Positions 44,327-53,431 are shown, counted from the first letter of the stretch. The stretch: 64,000 nt of DNA from an uncultured Propionibacteriaceae bacterium (GCA_945911015.1 CAMDZW010000001.1:186001-250000), one strand, 5' to 3'. The notes: generated from the letters alone by a model not told the origin. Numbers and translations are program-made.

Positions 44327-45831
44327 GGCTTCTCCAATGCGGGGTCGAACGGCCACAGGGGCCGAGCCGGTCTGGTGAAGGGCAATCGGTCCAGTCGTGA
44401 GTCACATGGCCCGGTGGTGTCGACATCGATGCAGGTGACGGCGAGTGGCCCGTAATGGGCCTTGTAGCCACCTGCTGACTTGGCCACGACCGCACGGGCT
44501 TGCCGGATGTCCCAACCGACGTGGCGGTACACCTCGTGGTCCAACTGGCTTGCCGGCCGAGTGGTCACCACGAGATGGATCCGATCGTCGATCACCAGGA
44601 CAGCAGTCGGCCCGACGTCGGCGCGCGCTGGCGGATACAGCGACTGGTAGCGGCCGTCGGTGACGATGCTCACCCGTCCGGTGACTTCGACCGGCTCATG
44701 GAACCGGGGCGCCAGTCTTGCACCGACGGTCACGGTCCGGGTGGCACCGACCCCGGCCGCGGTCAGCTCTGCAGCCACTGCGGCGTCAGTGACCACCATC
44801 AGGAACGGGCCCGGCACCGGCTCGGCTTCGGCCAGCAGGGCGCGCAGGATCTGCACACCATCACCGGTACCACCTCCGGAGACGCTGTCGGCCCCGTCCG
44901 ACAGGATGACCGGACCGCCGATTGCCGAGCGGACCGCAGCAAAGGCTTCCGCCGCCGAGGTCTTGGGTGCAGTGATCTGCTCCCGACGTTCCCAGACCAT
45001 GTGGCCGAGTTCATCGGCATGGCGCTGTGCCCACCTGCTCGCTCGGGCCTGACCACTTTCCCCGTCCACGATGACCACGCTCGACCAGCCGAGTTCGGTG
45101 ACGTCCAGCCAGGGTTGAGTGGCGAACACACAGGAATCGAGGACGATCGGATCGGAGTCAAGCTCGACGACTCGCGCCATCACCTCCGACATCGGGGCCA
45201 CCGTCGTGTCCTGGCCCTCGGCTGAGGTCATCATGGCCACCTTGCGCCAGCCGATCACGGGTCGGGCCCCATCCAAGGTCGCCACCAGCAGTCGCATGGC
45301 GCGCTCACCGGTCTCGCGGATGTCGACATGGGGCAAGGTCCGGTAGCCGGCAACCAAGGGGGTCGCTGCAGCCATGGCCGCTGTGAAATGGGCATGCAGG
45401 TCAGCGGAGTAGGCGATCGGCATCTCGGGGCCGACGAGTTCTCGTACCCGGGTCAGCAACAATCCCTCGACGTCCTCGCAGTCTTCAGCCACCATTGCGC
45501 CGTGCAGGGAGAGATAGACCCCGTCGATGTCTGCAAGGACCTCGCTCAGCGCATCGACCACACGTGCGATCAACACCTCGGTCGCGCCCGACTCGACGAC
45601 CGGACCGGAGAGCCCGTACGACCCCAGCAGAGGGACCAGTTCCACCCCGGCATCTGCGGCAACTGCGGCCGCTCCGGCAACCGAGTCCAACCCGCCGCCG
45701 ACGCGGAACAACTCGGCACCGCGCACGGTACCCCGGTCAAAATCAGCCAAGGTCGTACGGCCCGGGGCGAAACTGTTCGTCTCGAACATCAGTGCAGCGA
45801 CAGCGACCCGGCGTCGTGAGGTCGAAGTCAT
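44305..45831 (-). CDS. M81 family metallopeptidase (MlrC-like)
   Basis: 508 residues. The DUF1485/MlrC_C pair that defines M81 is visible: VAVAALMFETNSFAPGRTTL at the start, YLSLHGAMVAEDCEDVEG, the metal motif ADLHAHFT with GYRTLPHVDI, and a C-terminal domain with DGADSVSGGGTGDG and KSAGGYKAHYGPLA. MlrC opens degraded microcystin peptides; relatives are often encoded with peptide ABC transporters, as here. ATG at 45831 has GGAGG 4 nt before it. It is the first gene of the six-gene peptide operon, which suggests that the peptide is imported and then cleaved inside the cell. Confidence 0.9.
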   Translation of the reverse strand: MTSTSRRRVAVAALMFETNSFAPGRTTLADFDRGTVRGAELFRVGGGLDSVAGAAAVAADAGVELVPLLGSYGLSGPVVESGATEVLIARVVDALSEVLADIDGVYLSLHGAMVAEDCEDVEGLLLTRVRELVGPEMPIAYSADLHAHFTAAMAAATPLVAGYRTLPHVDIRETGERAMRLLVATLDGARPVIGWRKVAMMTSAEGQDTTVAPMSEVMARVVELDSDPIVLDSCVFATQPWLDVTELGWSSVVIVDGESGQARASRWAQRHADELGHMVWERREQITAPKTSAAEAFAAVRSAIGGPVILSDGADSVSGGGTGDGVQILRALLAEAEPVPGPFLMVVTDAAVAAELTAAGVGATRTVTVGARLAPRFHEPVEVTGRVSIVTDGRYQSLYPPARADVGPTAVLVIDDRIHLVVTTRPASQLDHEVYRHVGWDIRQARAVVAKSAGGYKAHYGPLAVTCIDVDTTGPCDSRLDRLPFTRPARPLWPFDPALEKPWPPTPS

Positions 45832-45847
45832 TGACCCTCCAAGGCTG

Positions 45848-45864
45848 ATTGCATTCAATGAAAT
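45848..45864. promoter_or_regulatory. Candidate operator of the M81-peptide ABC operon
   Basis: ATTGCATTCAATGAAAT contains the palindrome CATTCAATG and lies 17 bp before the M81 start. It is AT-rich in a GC-rich region. The RpiR-type regulator gene at 46789 is a possible partner, but that is a guess. Confidence 0.35.
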
Positions 45865-46009
45865 ACCTGTGCCGTTCAGACGAACGTAGTTGGCCGTGAC
45901 AAGAGGCGTCAACCAGACAACTCCACCCCTGGACACCGCTGAAGCGCCGCGACACCTGTTCACCGAGGACGCGACTCAGCCATGAACGATGGATGAACTG
46001 TTGTTACCT

Positions 46010-46054
46010 GAATCCGCGAATCCATTGACGGTTGTTTCACAGCGGCTCTAGTGT
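46010..46054 (+). promoter_or_regulatory. Promoter of the HAD-RpiR-sugar ABC operon, leaderless
   Basis: TTGACG (46025-46030) and TAGTGT (46049-46054) are 18 bp apart. The ATG at 46061 is 6 nt after the -10 box. A direct repeat GAATCC (46010-46015 and 46018-46023) directly before the -35 box may be an operator. Confidence 0.6.
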
Positions 46055-46060
46055 CAAGGC

Positions 46061-46792
46061 ATGATCACCGCCTCCAGCCGGGCCACCGGTTGCCCCGGCC
46101 CCGTGGTCGTCCTCGACTTCGACGGCACGGTGGCGCTCGGCGACGGCCCCGCACAGGCCTATGCCGACGCCGCATTCGCCCTCCTTGACCCGAGCGAGAT
46201 CCCGACGGCACAGGACACCTTCTCCCGCGTGCTCGCCGGCGAGGACCTGCGCTGGCCCGACCCGTACGCGGCCGTCGCATCGCTCTGCTCAGCAGTCCCG
46301 GCAGATGATCTCCAAGGGGCCTACCTGGCCAGTCGTGAGGCCCTGGCCGCGACCGGGCTCGGGGTGCGAGCACCGGACGGGCTGGCCGAGGCACTCACCC
46401 GGTGGCACCAGAAGTGTTCGCGAGTCCTGCTCACCAACTCACCGGCCACCGGCACTGTCGACGTCCTGCGACACCTCGGGCTGGCCGAGCTGTTCGACCA
46501 GGTCATCGTCGAGGGCGGCAAGCCTGCCCGCCTTCAGGATCTGCTCACCACATTGCTCGACGGCCAGCCGCCCCACCGACTGGTCAGCGTCGGCGACCAC
46601 TGGCCCAACGACATCGCCCCGGCTCTCGAGCTGGGATGCGTCGGCTTCCAGATCACGGCAGCCCAGCACGCGGACCGACCCGCCCATGCCCACGGCGCCT
46701 CGGTGACCGCGCTGATCCCCATGATCGACCAGTGGCTCACCGACCCGGATCGATTCGAGGCCGAGACCCGGTACGGCGGAGGCGCCGCATGA
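46061..46792 (+). CDS. HAD-superfamily phosphatase
   Basis: 243 residues. The nucleophile motif is VVLDFDGTVALGDG, motif II VLLTNSPATGTV, and the acidic motif SVGDHWPNDIAPALELGC. It belongs to the phosphoglycolate-phosphatase-like group with a helical cap. It is probably a small-molecule phosphatase, perhaps of a sugar phosphate made from the imported substrate. First gene of the operon, leaderless, and overlapping the RpiR gene by 4 bp. Confidence 0.85.
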   Translation: MITASSRATGCPGPVVVLDFDGTVALGDGPAQAYADAAFALLDPSEIPTAQDTFSRVLAGEDLRWPDPYAAVASLCSAVPADDLQGAYLASREALAATGLGVRAPDGLAEALTRWHQKCSRVLLTNSPATGTVDVLRHLGLAELFDQVIVEGGKPARLQDLLTTLLDGQPPHRLVSVGDHWPNDIAPALELGCVGFQITAAQHADRPAHAHGASVTALIPMIDQWLTDPDRFEAETRYGGGAA

Positions 46793-47643
46793 ACCAACCC
46801 CATCTCCCCGGCCGGACCCGCGCCCAGGTCCAGAGCCTGCTGCCGTCATTGCTGCCCGCCGAGGCTGCCGTGGCCCGTGTCCTGCTGGACCGTGCCGACA
46901 TCGCCGAGCTGTCCAGCCAACAGGTTGCCGATCTCGCCGGCTGCTCTCGCGCCACCGTGGTCCGCGCCAGCCAGAGTCTCGGTTACAGCGGCTGGCAACA
47001 GCTGCGGGTCCTGCTCGCCCGAGACGCAGCAGTGCTGCAGCCTCCCCGCACACACACCGTGGCAGGCCCAGCCGGAGTCGTGCTGAACCAGTTCGCACGA
47101 CTCGCCGAAACCGCCACCGCCATGGCGGCCCTGCTCGACCCGGCCGAACTCGAGGCAGCCGTCGAGCTCCTGGCCAGCGCACCTCGGACCATGGTCGTGG
47201 CCAACGGACTCACCGCACCGCTGGCCGTTGATCTGCAGGCCAGGCTGTTGCGGCTGGGGATCGACGCCGGACACCACCACGACGTCCTGCAACAACACAT
47301 CGCTGCCGCGAACCTGCCAGCAGGTGCGGTGCTGGTCGTGATCAGCGGCTCCGGCGCGAACAACCACACCCTCACCGTCGCCCGCTCCGCCCGCCAGGCC
47401 GGAGCCAAACTGGTCGTCATCACCGCCTTCGCCCGCTCCCCGATCGCCGGCCTGGCCGATGTCCTGCTGTTGGTCGGGGCCCCCGGCACCACCTTCGGCG
47501 CCGAACTCACCGAAACCTCACGCATCCCGCAGGCGGTCCTCATCGAGGGCCTCGGCGCTGCACTGCGCGAACGGCTCGGTGATCGAGCCTCGACCAGCTC
47601 GGCGCGCACCCTCGATGCCGTCAGCTCACATCTGGCGGAGTGA
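46789..47643 (+). CDS. MurR/RpiR-family transcriptional regulator
   Basis: 284 residues. An N-terminal helix-turn-helix (LSSQQVADLAGCSRATVVRA) is followed by an SIS sugar-phosphate sensor domain (PRTMVVANGLTAPLAVDLQ; VLVVISGSGANNHTLTVAR). RpiR proteins sense phosphosugars and repress or activate their uptake genes. Lying between the HAD phosphatase and the permeases, it is probably the operon's own regulator. ATGA overlap with the HAD gene. Confidence 0.9.
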   Translation: MNQPHLPGRTRAQVQSLLPSLLPAEAAVARVLLDRADIAELSSQQVADLAGCSRATVVRASQSLGYSGWQQLRVLLARDAAVLQPPRTHTVAGPAGVVLNQFARLAETATAMAALLDPAELEAAVELLASAPRTMVVANGLTAPLAVDLQARLLRLGIDAGHHHDVLQQHIAAANLPAGAVLVVISGSGANNHTLTVARSARQAGAKLVVITAFARSPIAGLADVLLLVGAPGTTFGAELTETSRIPQAVLIEGLGAALRERLGDRASTSSARTLDAVSSHLAE

Positions 47644-47646
47644 GCC

Positions 47647-48564
47647 ATGACCTCGACCGCCGCATCCCGTCGACATCGGCGTCGCCCGCTCAACTCGGCC
47701 TGGGGGTACGTATTGGTGGCCCCGGCGATGCTGGTGTTCGCGGTCTTCAGCATCGGCCCGACGGTCTTCGCCTTCGGCATCTCCCTGTTCGACTGGAACT
47801 ACCTCAACGCCGCCAAGAGCACGTTCGTCGGTCTGGAGAACTACCTGCGTCTGGCCGACCTCGACCGTGATCCCAGCTTCCTCCAGACAATGGGGGTCAG
47901 CCTGTACTTCGTCGGTGCCATGGTGATCGGCGGCACCGTGATGTCACTGGCGCTGGCGATGCTGATGCGCCGGGCGACCAAGCTCATGCTTGCGGCCCGT
48001 GCCTCGGTCTTCCTCGCCCACGTGACCCCGATCGTGGCCACCTCACTGGTGTGGATCTGGATCTACAACCCACGGTTCGGGCTGGCCAACGGGGTGCTGC
48101 ACCTGTTCGGGATGGACTCGCTGGACTGGCTGGGCAGTCGGTCGACAGCGATGATCTCGATCATCGTCTACACGTTGTGGCATGAAGTCGGTTTCACCAT
48201 GATCATCTTCGTCGGCGGACTCGCCACGATCAGTGGCGAGCTCAGCGAGGCGGCCCGCGTCGACGGCGCCACTGGGCTCAAGGAGTTCTGGTACATCACG
48301 CTGCCGCAGCTGACCGGCTATGTCATTTTCGTCGTGGTGATCGGCTCCATCGCTTCTCTCCACGCCTTCACCCAGTTCTTCATGTTGACCGGTGGCGGCC
48401 CCGACCACGCCACTGCCACCTTGGGCTACCAGCTCTACCAACAGGCCTTCGTCTTCCGCAAGACCGGATACGGCGCGGCACTGGCCGTGGTGCTCTTCAC
48501 GATCTGTGCCGTCCTGTCCCTCAGCCAACTCCGACTGTCCCGCCGTCTCAACCGCACCGACTGA
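47647..48564 (+). CDS. Sugar ABC transporter permease, MalF/UgpA-like
   Basis: 305 residues with six membrane helices. It starts SAWGYVLVAPAMLVFAVFSIG-like and has the inner-loop motif ELSEAARVDGATGLKEFWYI that docks the ATPase. Three bases separate it from the RpiR stop. Partner of the permease at 49892. No ATPase gene is in the operon, as is common in actinobacteria, where one MsiK-type ATPase serves many sugar transporters. Confidence 0.93.
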   Translation: MTSTAASRRHRRRPLNSAWGYVLVAPAMLVFAVFSIGPTVFAFGISLFDWNYLNAAKSTFVGLENYLRLADLDRDPSFLQTMGVSLYFVGAMVIGGTVMSLALAMLMRRATKLMLAARASVFLAHVTPIVATSLVWIWIYNPRFGLANGVLHLFGMDSLDWLGSRSTAMISIIVYTLWHEVGFTMIIFVGGLATISGELSEAARVDGATGLKEFWYITLPQLTGYVIFVVVIGSIASLHAFTQFFMLTGGGPDHATATLGYQLYQQAFVFRKTGYGAALAVVLFTICAVLSLSQLRLSRRLNRTD

Positions 48565-48584
48565 CCCGCTCGAAAGGCTCCACC

Positions 48585-49892
48585 ATGTCCACATTTCCAC
48601 GCCGCAAGGTCCTCACCGCCGCCGGCACCCTGGGCGCCCTCGCCGTCACCGCCCCCACCCTGGCCAGTTGTGCCGGCGAGGACACCCCGCCCGCACCACC
48701 GGCCGGTGACACCACCACCCCGGTGACCATCACCTTCATGCACTCGATGGCCTCCGGCGCACTCAAACCCGCACTCGAGGCCATCGTCGAAGCCTTCCGG
48801 GACGAACAGCCCCACATCACCGTCGAGCTCATCGAGCAGCCCAACTACGGCCAGCTCAGGGCACAGATCGAGGCACAAACCGCGGCCGGGGAGCCGCCGA
48901 CCATCGCTCAGGTGTACGGGGACTGGGCCGCGAGCTACGCCGATGCCGGCGTTCTGGTCAACCTCGACCAGTACGCCGCCGAGTCGGACCAGTGGGACAA
49001 GTTCTTCACCGGAGTGCAGAACGACCTCAAGCTCACCGACGGCAGCATCTGGATGTGGCCGTTCAACAAGTCGGTGATGGTGCAGTACTACAACACCGAG
49101 ATGGTCACCGAAGCGCCGACCACCTGGGAAGAGTTCGCCACGATCGCCGAAGAGGTCTCCGACGACACGGTCATCGCCTTGTCGATCGATCCCGGCGACG
49201 CCTCCGGTCCGGCCGGTGGCACCCAGCTCTTCGAAGCATTGGCCGAGGCCTTCGGCGACGGTGTCTTCGCCGAGGACGGCTCACCGGACTTCACCGGCGA
49301 GGGCTCGGTCCGTGCCTTGGAGTACCTGGTGGATCTGAAGAACAAGGGCGCCCTTGCCCTGGGCAAGGACTACCCCGGCCAGCAGGCCCTCGGTTCGCAG
49401 ACCGGCGCCCTCGACGTGTCGACGGTCGCCTCCTACCAGTACAACCTGCAGGCCGTCGACGGAAAGTTTGAGCTGGGCGTGGCCACCATGCCGAAGGGGC
49501 CGGCCAAGGTCGGCAACATCATGGCCGGCACCAACATCGCCCTGTTCGACAACGACGACGACAACGTCGTGGCGGCCGCCTGGACCTTCATGCAGTTCCT
49601 CGCCTCCGCCGAACAGCAGGCCCAGTGGTCGGCCGCAACCGGCTACCTCCCGGTCCACTCCGATGCGCTCAACGAGCCGGCCTTCACCGACTACGTCGCC
49701 GACACCCCGTGGGTGGCCGACGCCACCGAACAACTCAACGAGTCCCAGTCACTGCCCCCGGTCGCCTGGGCCCAGGAGTGCAGTGGCAAGCTCGCCGCAG
49801 CGATCACCGAGGCCGTCAACGGCGGCGATGTCATGGCAGCACTGACCAAGGCTCAGGAGGCTGCCCTCAAGGTCCAGCAGGAAAGCGCCTGA
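48585..49892 (+). CDS. Sugar ABC transporter substrate-binding lipoprotein, family 1
   Basis: 435 residues. Twin-arginine lipoprotein signal FPRRKVLTAAGTLGALAV with lipobox LASC. The mature part is a UgpB-like binding protein (GEPPTIAQVYGDWAASYADAG; VAAAWTFMQFLASAEQQAQW). UgpB relatives bind glycerol-3-phosphate or oligosaccharides; the RpiR sensor and phosphatase agree with a phosphorylated or phosphate-linked ligand, but this is not proved. Its stop overlaps the next start (TGATG). Confidence 0.92.
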   Translation: MSTFPRRKVLTAAGTLGALAVTAPTLASCAGEDTPPAPPAGDTTTPVTITFMHSMASGALKPALEAIVEAFRDEQPHITVELIEQPNYGQLRAQIEAQTAAGEPPTIAQVYGDWAASYADAGVLVNLDQYAAESDQWDKFFTGVQNDLKLTDGSIWMWPFNKSVMVQYYNTEMVTEAPTTWEEFATIAEEVSDDTVIALSIDPGDASGPAGGTQLFEALAEAFGDGVFAEDGSPDFTGEGSVRALEYLVDLKNKGALALGKDYPGQQALGSQTGALDVSTVASYQYNLQAVDGKFELGVATMPKGPAKVGNIMAGTNIALFDNDDDNVVAAAWTFMQFLASAEQQAQWSAATGYLPVHSDALNEPAFTDYVADTPWVADATEQLNESQSLPPVAWAQECSGKLAAAITEAVNGGDVMAALTKAQEAALKVQQESA

Positions 49893-50761
49893 TGCACCCC
49901 CGTACCGTCACCCCGACCGCCGCCGCTCGTACTCGTCGTCGGGTGCGGCCCGGCGGTGTGCTGCGCCACGGTCTCGCCGTGGTGGTGGCGCTGGCCTTTC
50001 TGGCTCCGCTGTTGTGGTCGGTACGGGTGAGCTTGGCCACGCCGGGAGACGTGTACCAGTTCCCGCCGAAGATCTTTGGTGCCTGGGACTTCTCGCACTA
50101 CCCCAGAGCCTGGGCCGCCCGGCCCTGGCTGCGCTACTTCGGCAACACCGTGTTCATCGCCGGATGCGTGGTGGCATTGACGATCACCACTTCACTGATG
50201 GCCGGTTTCGCCTTTGCCCTCATGAAGTTCCGCGGCCGCGGGATCCTGTTCGGGTTGTGCATGGCAGTGATGATGGTGCCGCAGACGGTGTTGCTGGTCC
50301 CGAACTTCGTGATCGCCCAGACGCTCGGGCTCTACGACACCTATCTGATCCAGATCCTGCCGTGGGCGGCATCGGTCTTCGGCATCTTCTTGATGCGCCA
50401 GTTCTTCGTGACCCTGCCTGGTGAGCTCTTCGAGGCTGCCGAGCTCGACGGTGCCGGGGTCTGGCGGATGCTGTTCAGTGTGGCCGCTCCACTGGCCCGT
50501 CCCCCGATGATCCTGGTGGCGCTGAACTCCTTCATGGGGTCGTGGAACTCGTTCGTCTGGCCGTACCTCATGACACGCCGCGAGGAGATCCGGCCGATCG
50601 AGGTCGGCCTGCAGACCTTCTACGGCGCCGAGGGCACTGACTGGAACGGACTGACTGCCGCGATCACCTTCACCACCCTGCCGGTGATCGTCATCTTCCT
50701 TTTCCTGCAACGCTATTTCGTCCATGGGGTGTACGGAGTGGAAGGAGGCGTCCGTGGTTGA
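49892..50761 (+). CDS. Sugar ABC transporter permease, MalG/UgpE-like
   Basis: 289 residues with six helices. The docking loop is ELFEAAELDGAGVWRMLFSV, and PLARPPMILVALNSFMGSWN follows. It pairs with the permease at 47647. It overlaps the binding-protein stop and the metallo-hydrolase start by a few bases, so the metallo-hydrolase is made with the transporter. Confidence 0.93.
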   Translation: MHPRTVTPTAAARTRRRVRPGGVLRHGLAVVVALAFLAPLLWSVRVSLATPGDVYQFPPKIFGAWDFSHYPRAWAARPWLRYFGNTVFIAGCVVALTITTSLMAGFAFALMKFRGRGILFGLCMAVMMVPQTVLLVPNFVIAQTLGLYDTYLIQILPWAASVFGIFLMRQFFVTLPGELFEAAELDGAGVWRMLFSVAAPLARPPMILVALNSFMGSWNSFVWPYLMTRREEIRPIEVGLQTFYGAEGTDWNGLTAAITFTTLPVIVIFLFLQRYFVHGVYGVEGGVRG

Positions 50762-52124
50762 CCACGGCACGCGCATCGAGTTCTTCGGCGGTCTCGGGGT
50801 GATCGGTGGATCCAAGGTGTGTGTTTCCACCCCGAGGGCCCGGGTGGTCTTCGACTGCGGATCCGACATCGCCGCAGCGCCGGATCTGTTCCGGCCACCG
50901 GTCGTCCCCCGGGCCGGACGTGAACTCCACGATCTGGTGGCGACCGGCCAGACCCGGTGGATCCCAGGCGTCTTCGACCCCGTCCAGCGCCCCGGGTCGG
51001 TTCCAGATGACCCCGACGCCCCCCACCGACCCGACAAGCCCGACCACAAGGAGTTGGCGCTCTTCGTCTCCCACGCCCATGTCGACCACGACGGGCTCCT
51101 GGGTCACCTCCGTGACGGACTGGCGGTCCACGCCAGCCCGGAGACGGTCGAGCTCCACCGAGCTCTCGCCCTGGCCGGCCGCGGCCCGACGGGCCGAGCA
51201 GTCCGATGGGAGTCGGTGACCGGGCCAGTCACCGTCGGTGACCTCACGGTCGAGCTGGTCCCGGTCGACCACGATGTGCCCGGCGCCTGCGCAATCCTGG
51301 TCCACACCCCGGACGGGCTCGTCGCCTACACCGGCGACATCAACTTCCACCGAGGCGGTGGACTGGCCTCTCGACAGTTCGTCGACCGCGCCCGCCGGGC
51401 GGACGTGCTGCTCAGCGAGGCCACCACCCTCAGCAGCGACCATGAGACCCAGATCCCCACCGAGGCAGAGATCCTGGGCCGCTTCACCGAAGTCTGCACC
51501 CGCCCTGGACTGCAGCTGGTCAGTCTGTACGAACGCGACCTCGATCGGGTACGGCGATGGCTGGCCGCCGCCCGGGACCACGGTCGGAGGGTGGTGTGGC
51601 CCGGCGCGATCGCCACGGTGCTCGCCGCCAGCGGGCTCGACGACATCCTCACCTGGGACCGGACCCGCCCACAGTCGTCGACCCACCACACGGCGGTGGC
51701 ACAGGCCGTACGGGCCGGTCTCGACCTGCGGCAGGTCTCGCTGACCGAGGTCAAAGGATCACCGGACCGTTTCGTGGTCCAGCCCGATCCGGACGATCCC
51801 GCCGCGATGCTGGACCTGCCGATCGGGGCGACAACGGTGTGGGTCCATTCCCAAGGCGAACCCTTGGGGCCCTTCATGCCCAACTGGGGGCCCTTCACCG
51901 ACTGGCTTGAGCATCTGCAGATCGCCACCGTCCAAGCCGGTTCCTCAGGTCATGCCAGCCCAGCCGACCTGCAGGAGATGGTGGAGCGGATCGACCCGCA
52001 GGTGTTGTTCCCGTTCCACGGATTCCGCCCCGAGCGGCTGGTCGGCCCCAGGACCACCGTGCTCGCTTCGTACGGGGTGCAGTACCACCTGGACGGCAGC
52101 AGCGACAAGCCGCTCACCCGGTGA
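50754..52124 (+). CDS. Beta-CASP metallo-beta-lactamase, RNase J-like
   Basis: 456 residues. The metallo-beta-lactamase motif is SHAHVDHDGLLGHL, with further ligands in VPVDHDVPGA and YTGDINFHR. The second half has beta-CASP features: LSEATTL (motif A), HSQGEPLGPF, SGHASPADLQEMVERI (motif B) and LFPFHGFRPERL (motif C). RNase J has SQGEP and SGHAS in the same order. It lacks the RNase J C-terminal domain and is about 100 residues shorter. GTG at 50754 has GGAGG upstream and overlaps the permease gene by 8 bp. Whether it cuts RNA or a phosphoester in the imported compound is open. Confidence 0.8.
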   Translation: MVDHGTRIEFFGGLGVIGGSKVCVSTPRARVVFDCGSDIAAAPDLFRPPVVPRAGRELHDLVATGQTRWIPGVFDPVQRPGSVPDDPDAPHRPDKPDHKELALFVSHAHVDHDGLLGHLRDGLAVHASPETVELHRALALAGRGPTGRAVRWESVTGPVTVGDLTVELVPVDHDVPGACAILVHTPDGLVAYTGDINFHRGGGLASRQFVDRARRADVLLSEATTLSSDHETQIPTEAEILGRFTEVCTRPGLQLVSLYERDLDRVRRWLAAARDHGRRVVWPGAIATVLAASGLDDILTWDRTRPQSSTHHTAVAQAVRAGLDLRQVSLTEVKGSPDRFVVQPDPDDPAAMLDLPIGATTVWVHSQGEPLGPFMPNWGPFTDWLEHLQIATVQAGSSGHASPADLQEMVERIDPQVLFPFHGFRPERLVGPRTTVLASYGVQYHLDGSSDKPLTR

Positions 52125-52761
52125 TCCACGGCGCGAGGCTGGCCACCAGCACGACCGACACGGGCAGGGTGATGTTGTCCCAGCCGTGACGCCCCACGGC
52201 CTCGGCGAACGCCGCCACCACGGCCACCGCCACCGCCAGCCACCACGGCCCGGACAGCACCACCACCGCCACCAGCCCCGCCGCCACTGCGCAGCCGAGC
52301 ATCCCGCCCAGCGACACTCCCTGCCACAGGGCCCGGATCGGCCACCGGGTGCCGACCAGCTGGGCGGCTGGATCGCCCAGTCCGAGCACCAGGACGGCAC
52401 AGCAGAACGCATCGGGGGACGGAGCGAGCGCGACCGCAGCGATCCCGACGCCGTACAACAGTTCCCCGGCCGAGTGCCGCCCCTGCCGGGCCAGGCTGCG
52501 CAGCCGCAGCCATCGCCGTACGCACCACACCACGGCCACGAAACCCAGACCGAGCACCACCCACCAGCGATGGTCGAGGGAGGTGGTCCCAGTGATGCCG
52601 GCCACCACCACGGCCACCGCGACATGGGCGAGTTTGCGGCTCACCTCGTGGGGAATGCGACTGTGGCGCGCGAGGATCTCGTTGATCACCCCGATCACGG
52701 CCAGGCCGGCCAGCCAGACACCGACGGCCACCGCCGTGGTCAGATCCATCAGCTCCGGCAT
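52114..52761 (-). CDS. Prenol/dolichol kinase-like membrane protein
   Basis: 215 residues, six or seven membrane helices. The segment PHEVSRKLAHVAVAVVV and the motif LGLGDPAAQLVGTRW match the SEC59/VTE5 group of CTP-dependent prenol kinases, which phosphorylate dolichol, phytol or farnesol. ATG at 52761 is preferred; a GTG 24 bases upstream is in frame. It converges with the beta-CASP gene, overlapping its end by 11 bp. A UbiA-type prenyltransferase gene lies 0.7 kb away on the other strand, which supports a role in isoprenoid lipid metabolism. Confidence 0.75.
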   Translation of the reverse strand: MPELMDLTTAVAVGVWLAGLAVIGVINEILARHSRIPHEVSRKLAHVAVAVVVAGITGTTSLDHRWWVVLGLGFVAVVWCVRRWLRLRSLARQGRHSAGELLYGVGIAAVALAPSPDAFCCAVLVLGLGDPAAQLVGTRWPIRALWQGVSLGGMLGCAVAAGLVAVVVLSGPWWLAVAVAVVAAFAEAVGRHGWDNITLPVSVVLVASLAPWITG

Positions 52762-52833
52762 GGGCCCATCCTGCCCCACCGACACCCACGCACGAGCTCC
52801 CCGACACCGACGCCGCAGGTCTAGGGTGAGGCC

Positions 52834-53043
52834 ATGTCGGTACTGCTGCCCCTGGTCATCGGGTTCGCCCTGGTGATGGTGCCTGCCCTCGTCCTGCTGA
52901 TCCGCAGTGCACGAGCCCTGTCACGGGCGCGGGAGTCACTGGTCGGCGGCGGCGTCCCGGTCGATGAATCCTCGGCATGGGTCAGGCGATGCGCGCCGGA
53001 CGTCGCCGAGGCACATGGATCACCGTCATTGTCCTCGCCGTGA
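52834..53043 (+). CDS. Small membrane protein of unknown function
   Basis: 69 residues: one membrane helix (VLLPLVIGFALVMVPALVLLI) followed by a basic stretch and an unremarkable tail. TAGGGT at 52822-52827 ends 6 nt before the ATG, so the start looks leaderless. The last 67 bp overlap the next gene in another frame, which is odd. The two may be one gene split by a frameshift. I do not recognise the family. Confidence 0.5.
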   Translation: MSVLLPLVIGFALVMVPALVLLIRSARALSRARESLVGGGVPVDESSAWVRRCAPDVAEAHGSPSLSSP

Positions 53044-53429
53044 TCCTGCTCGGCGCCGTGCTGGCCGTCGTGGTCACCGGCGTGGTCGAACCGGATGCGG
53101 TCGGGATGCTCGTCTCCGGCCCCGGACTTGTCGTCGCCGGGCCCTTCCTCCTGGTGCTCGGACTACTCATCCCCTGTTGGGTGTTGGGCTCCATGGTTGC
53201 GGCCGGCCACCGCCTGCTGACCTCCGCCCCGTGGGCTGAGCCACACGCCGATGCCGTGACCACCGCAGTCGGGCAGCTGCGTGGGGTCACCTGGTCCCAG
53301 ACCGGGGTCACCGGGGTCGGCGTGATCGCCGGTGTGCTCTCGGTGATCTTCGGTGCAGGACTGATCGCCGCCCTGTTCGTGGTGGCGACCACGGCGATCG
53401 CCTGCGCTCGCGATCCGAAATGCATCTGA
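52977..53429 (+). CDS. Membrane protein of unknown function
   Basis: 150 residues with three hydrophobic helices after a basic start (MRAGRRRGTWITVIVLAVIL). There is no ribosome site before the ATG at 52977 and a TGA lies just upstream in the same frame, so the N terminus could come from the preceding frame by a frameshift. Its stop is followed 2 bp later by the UbiA-like gene. No family recognised. Confidence 0.5.
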   Translation: MGQAMRAGRRRGTWITVIVLAVILLGAVLAVVVTGVVEPDAVGMLVSGPGLVVAGPFLLVLGLLIPCWVLGSMVAAGHRLLTSAPWAEPHADAVTTAVGQLRGVTWSQTGVTGVGVIAGVLSVIFGAGLIAALFVVATTAIACARDPKCI

Positions 53430-53431
53430 CC

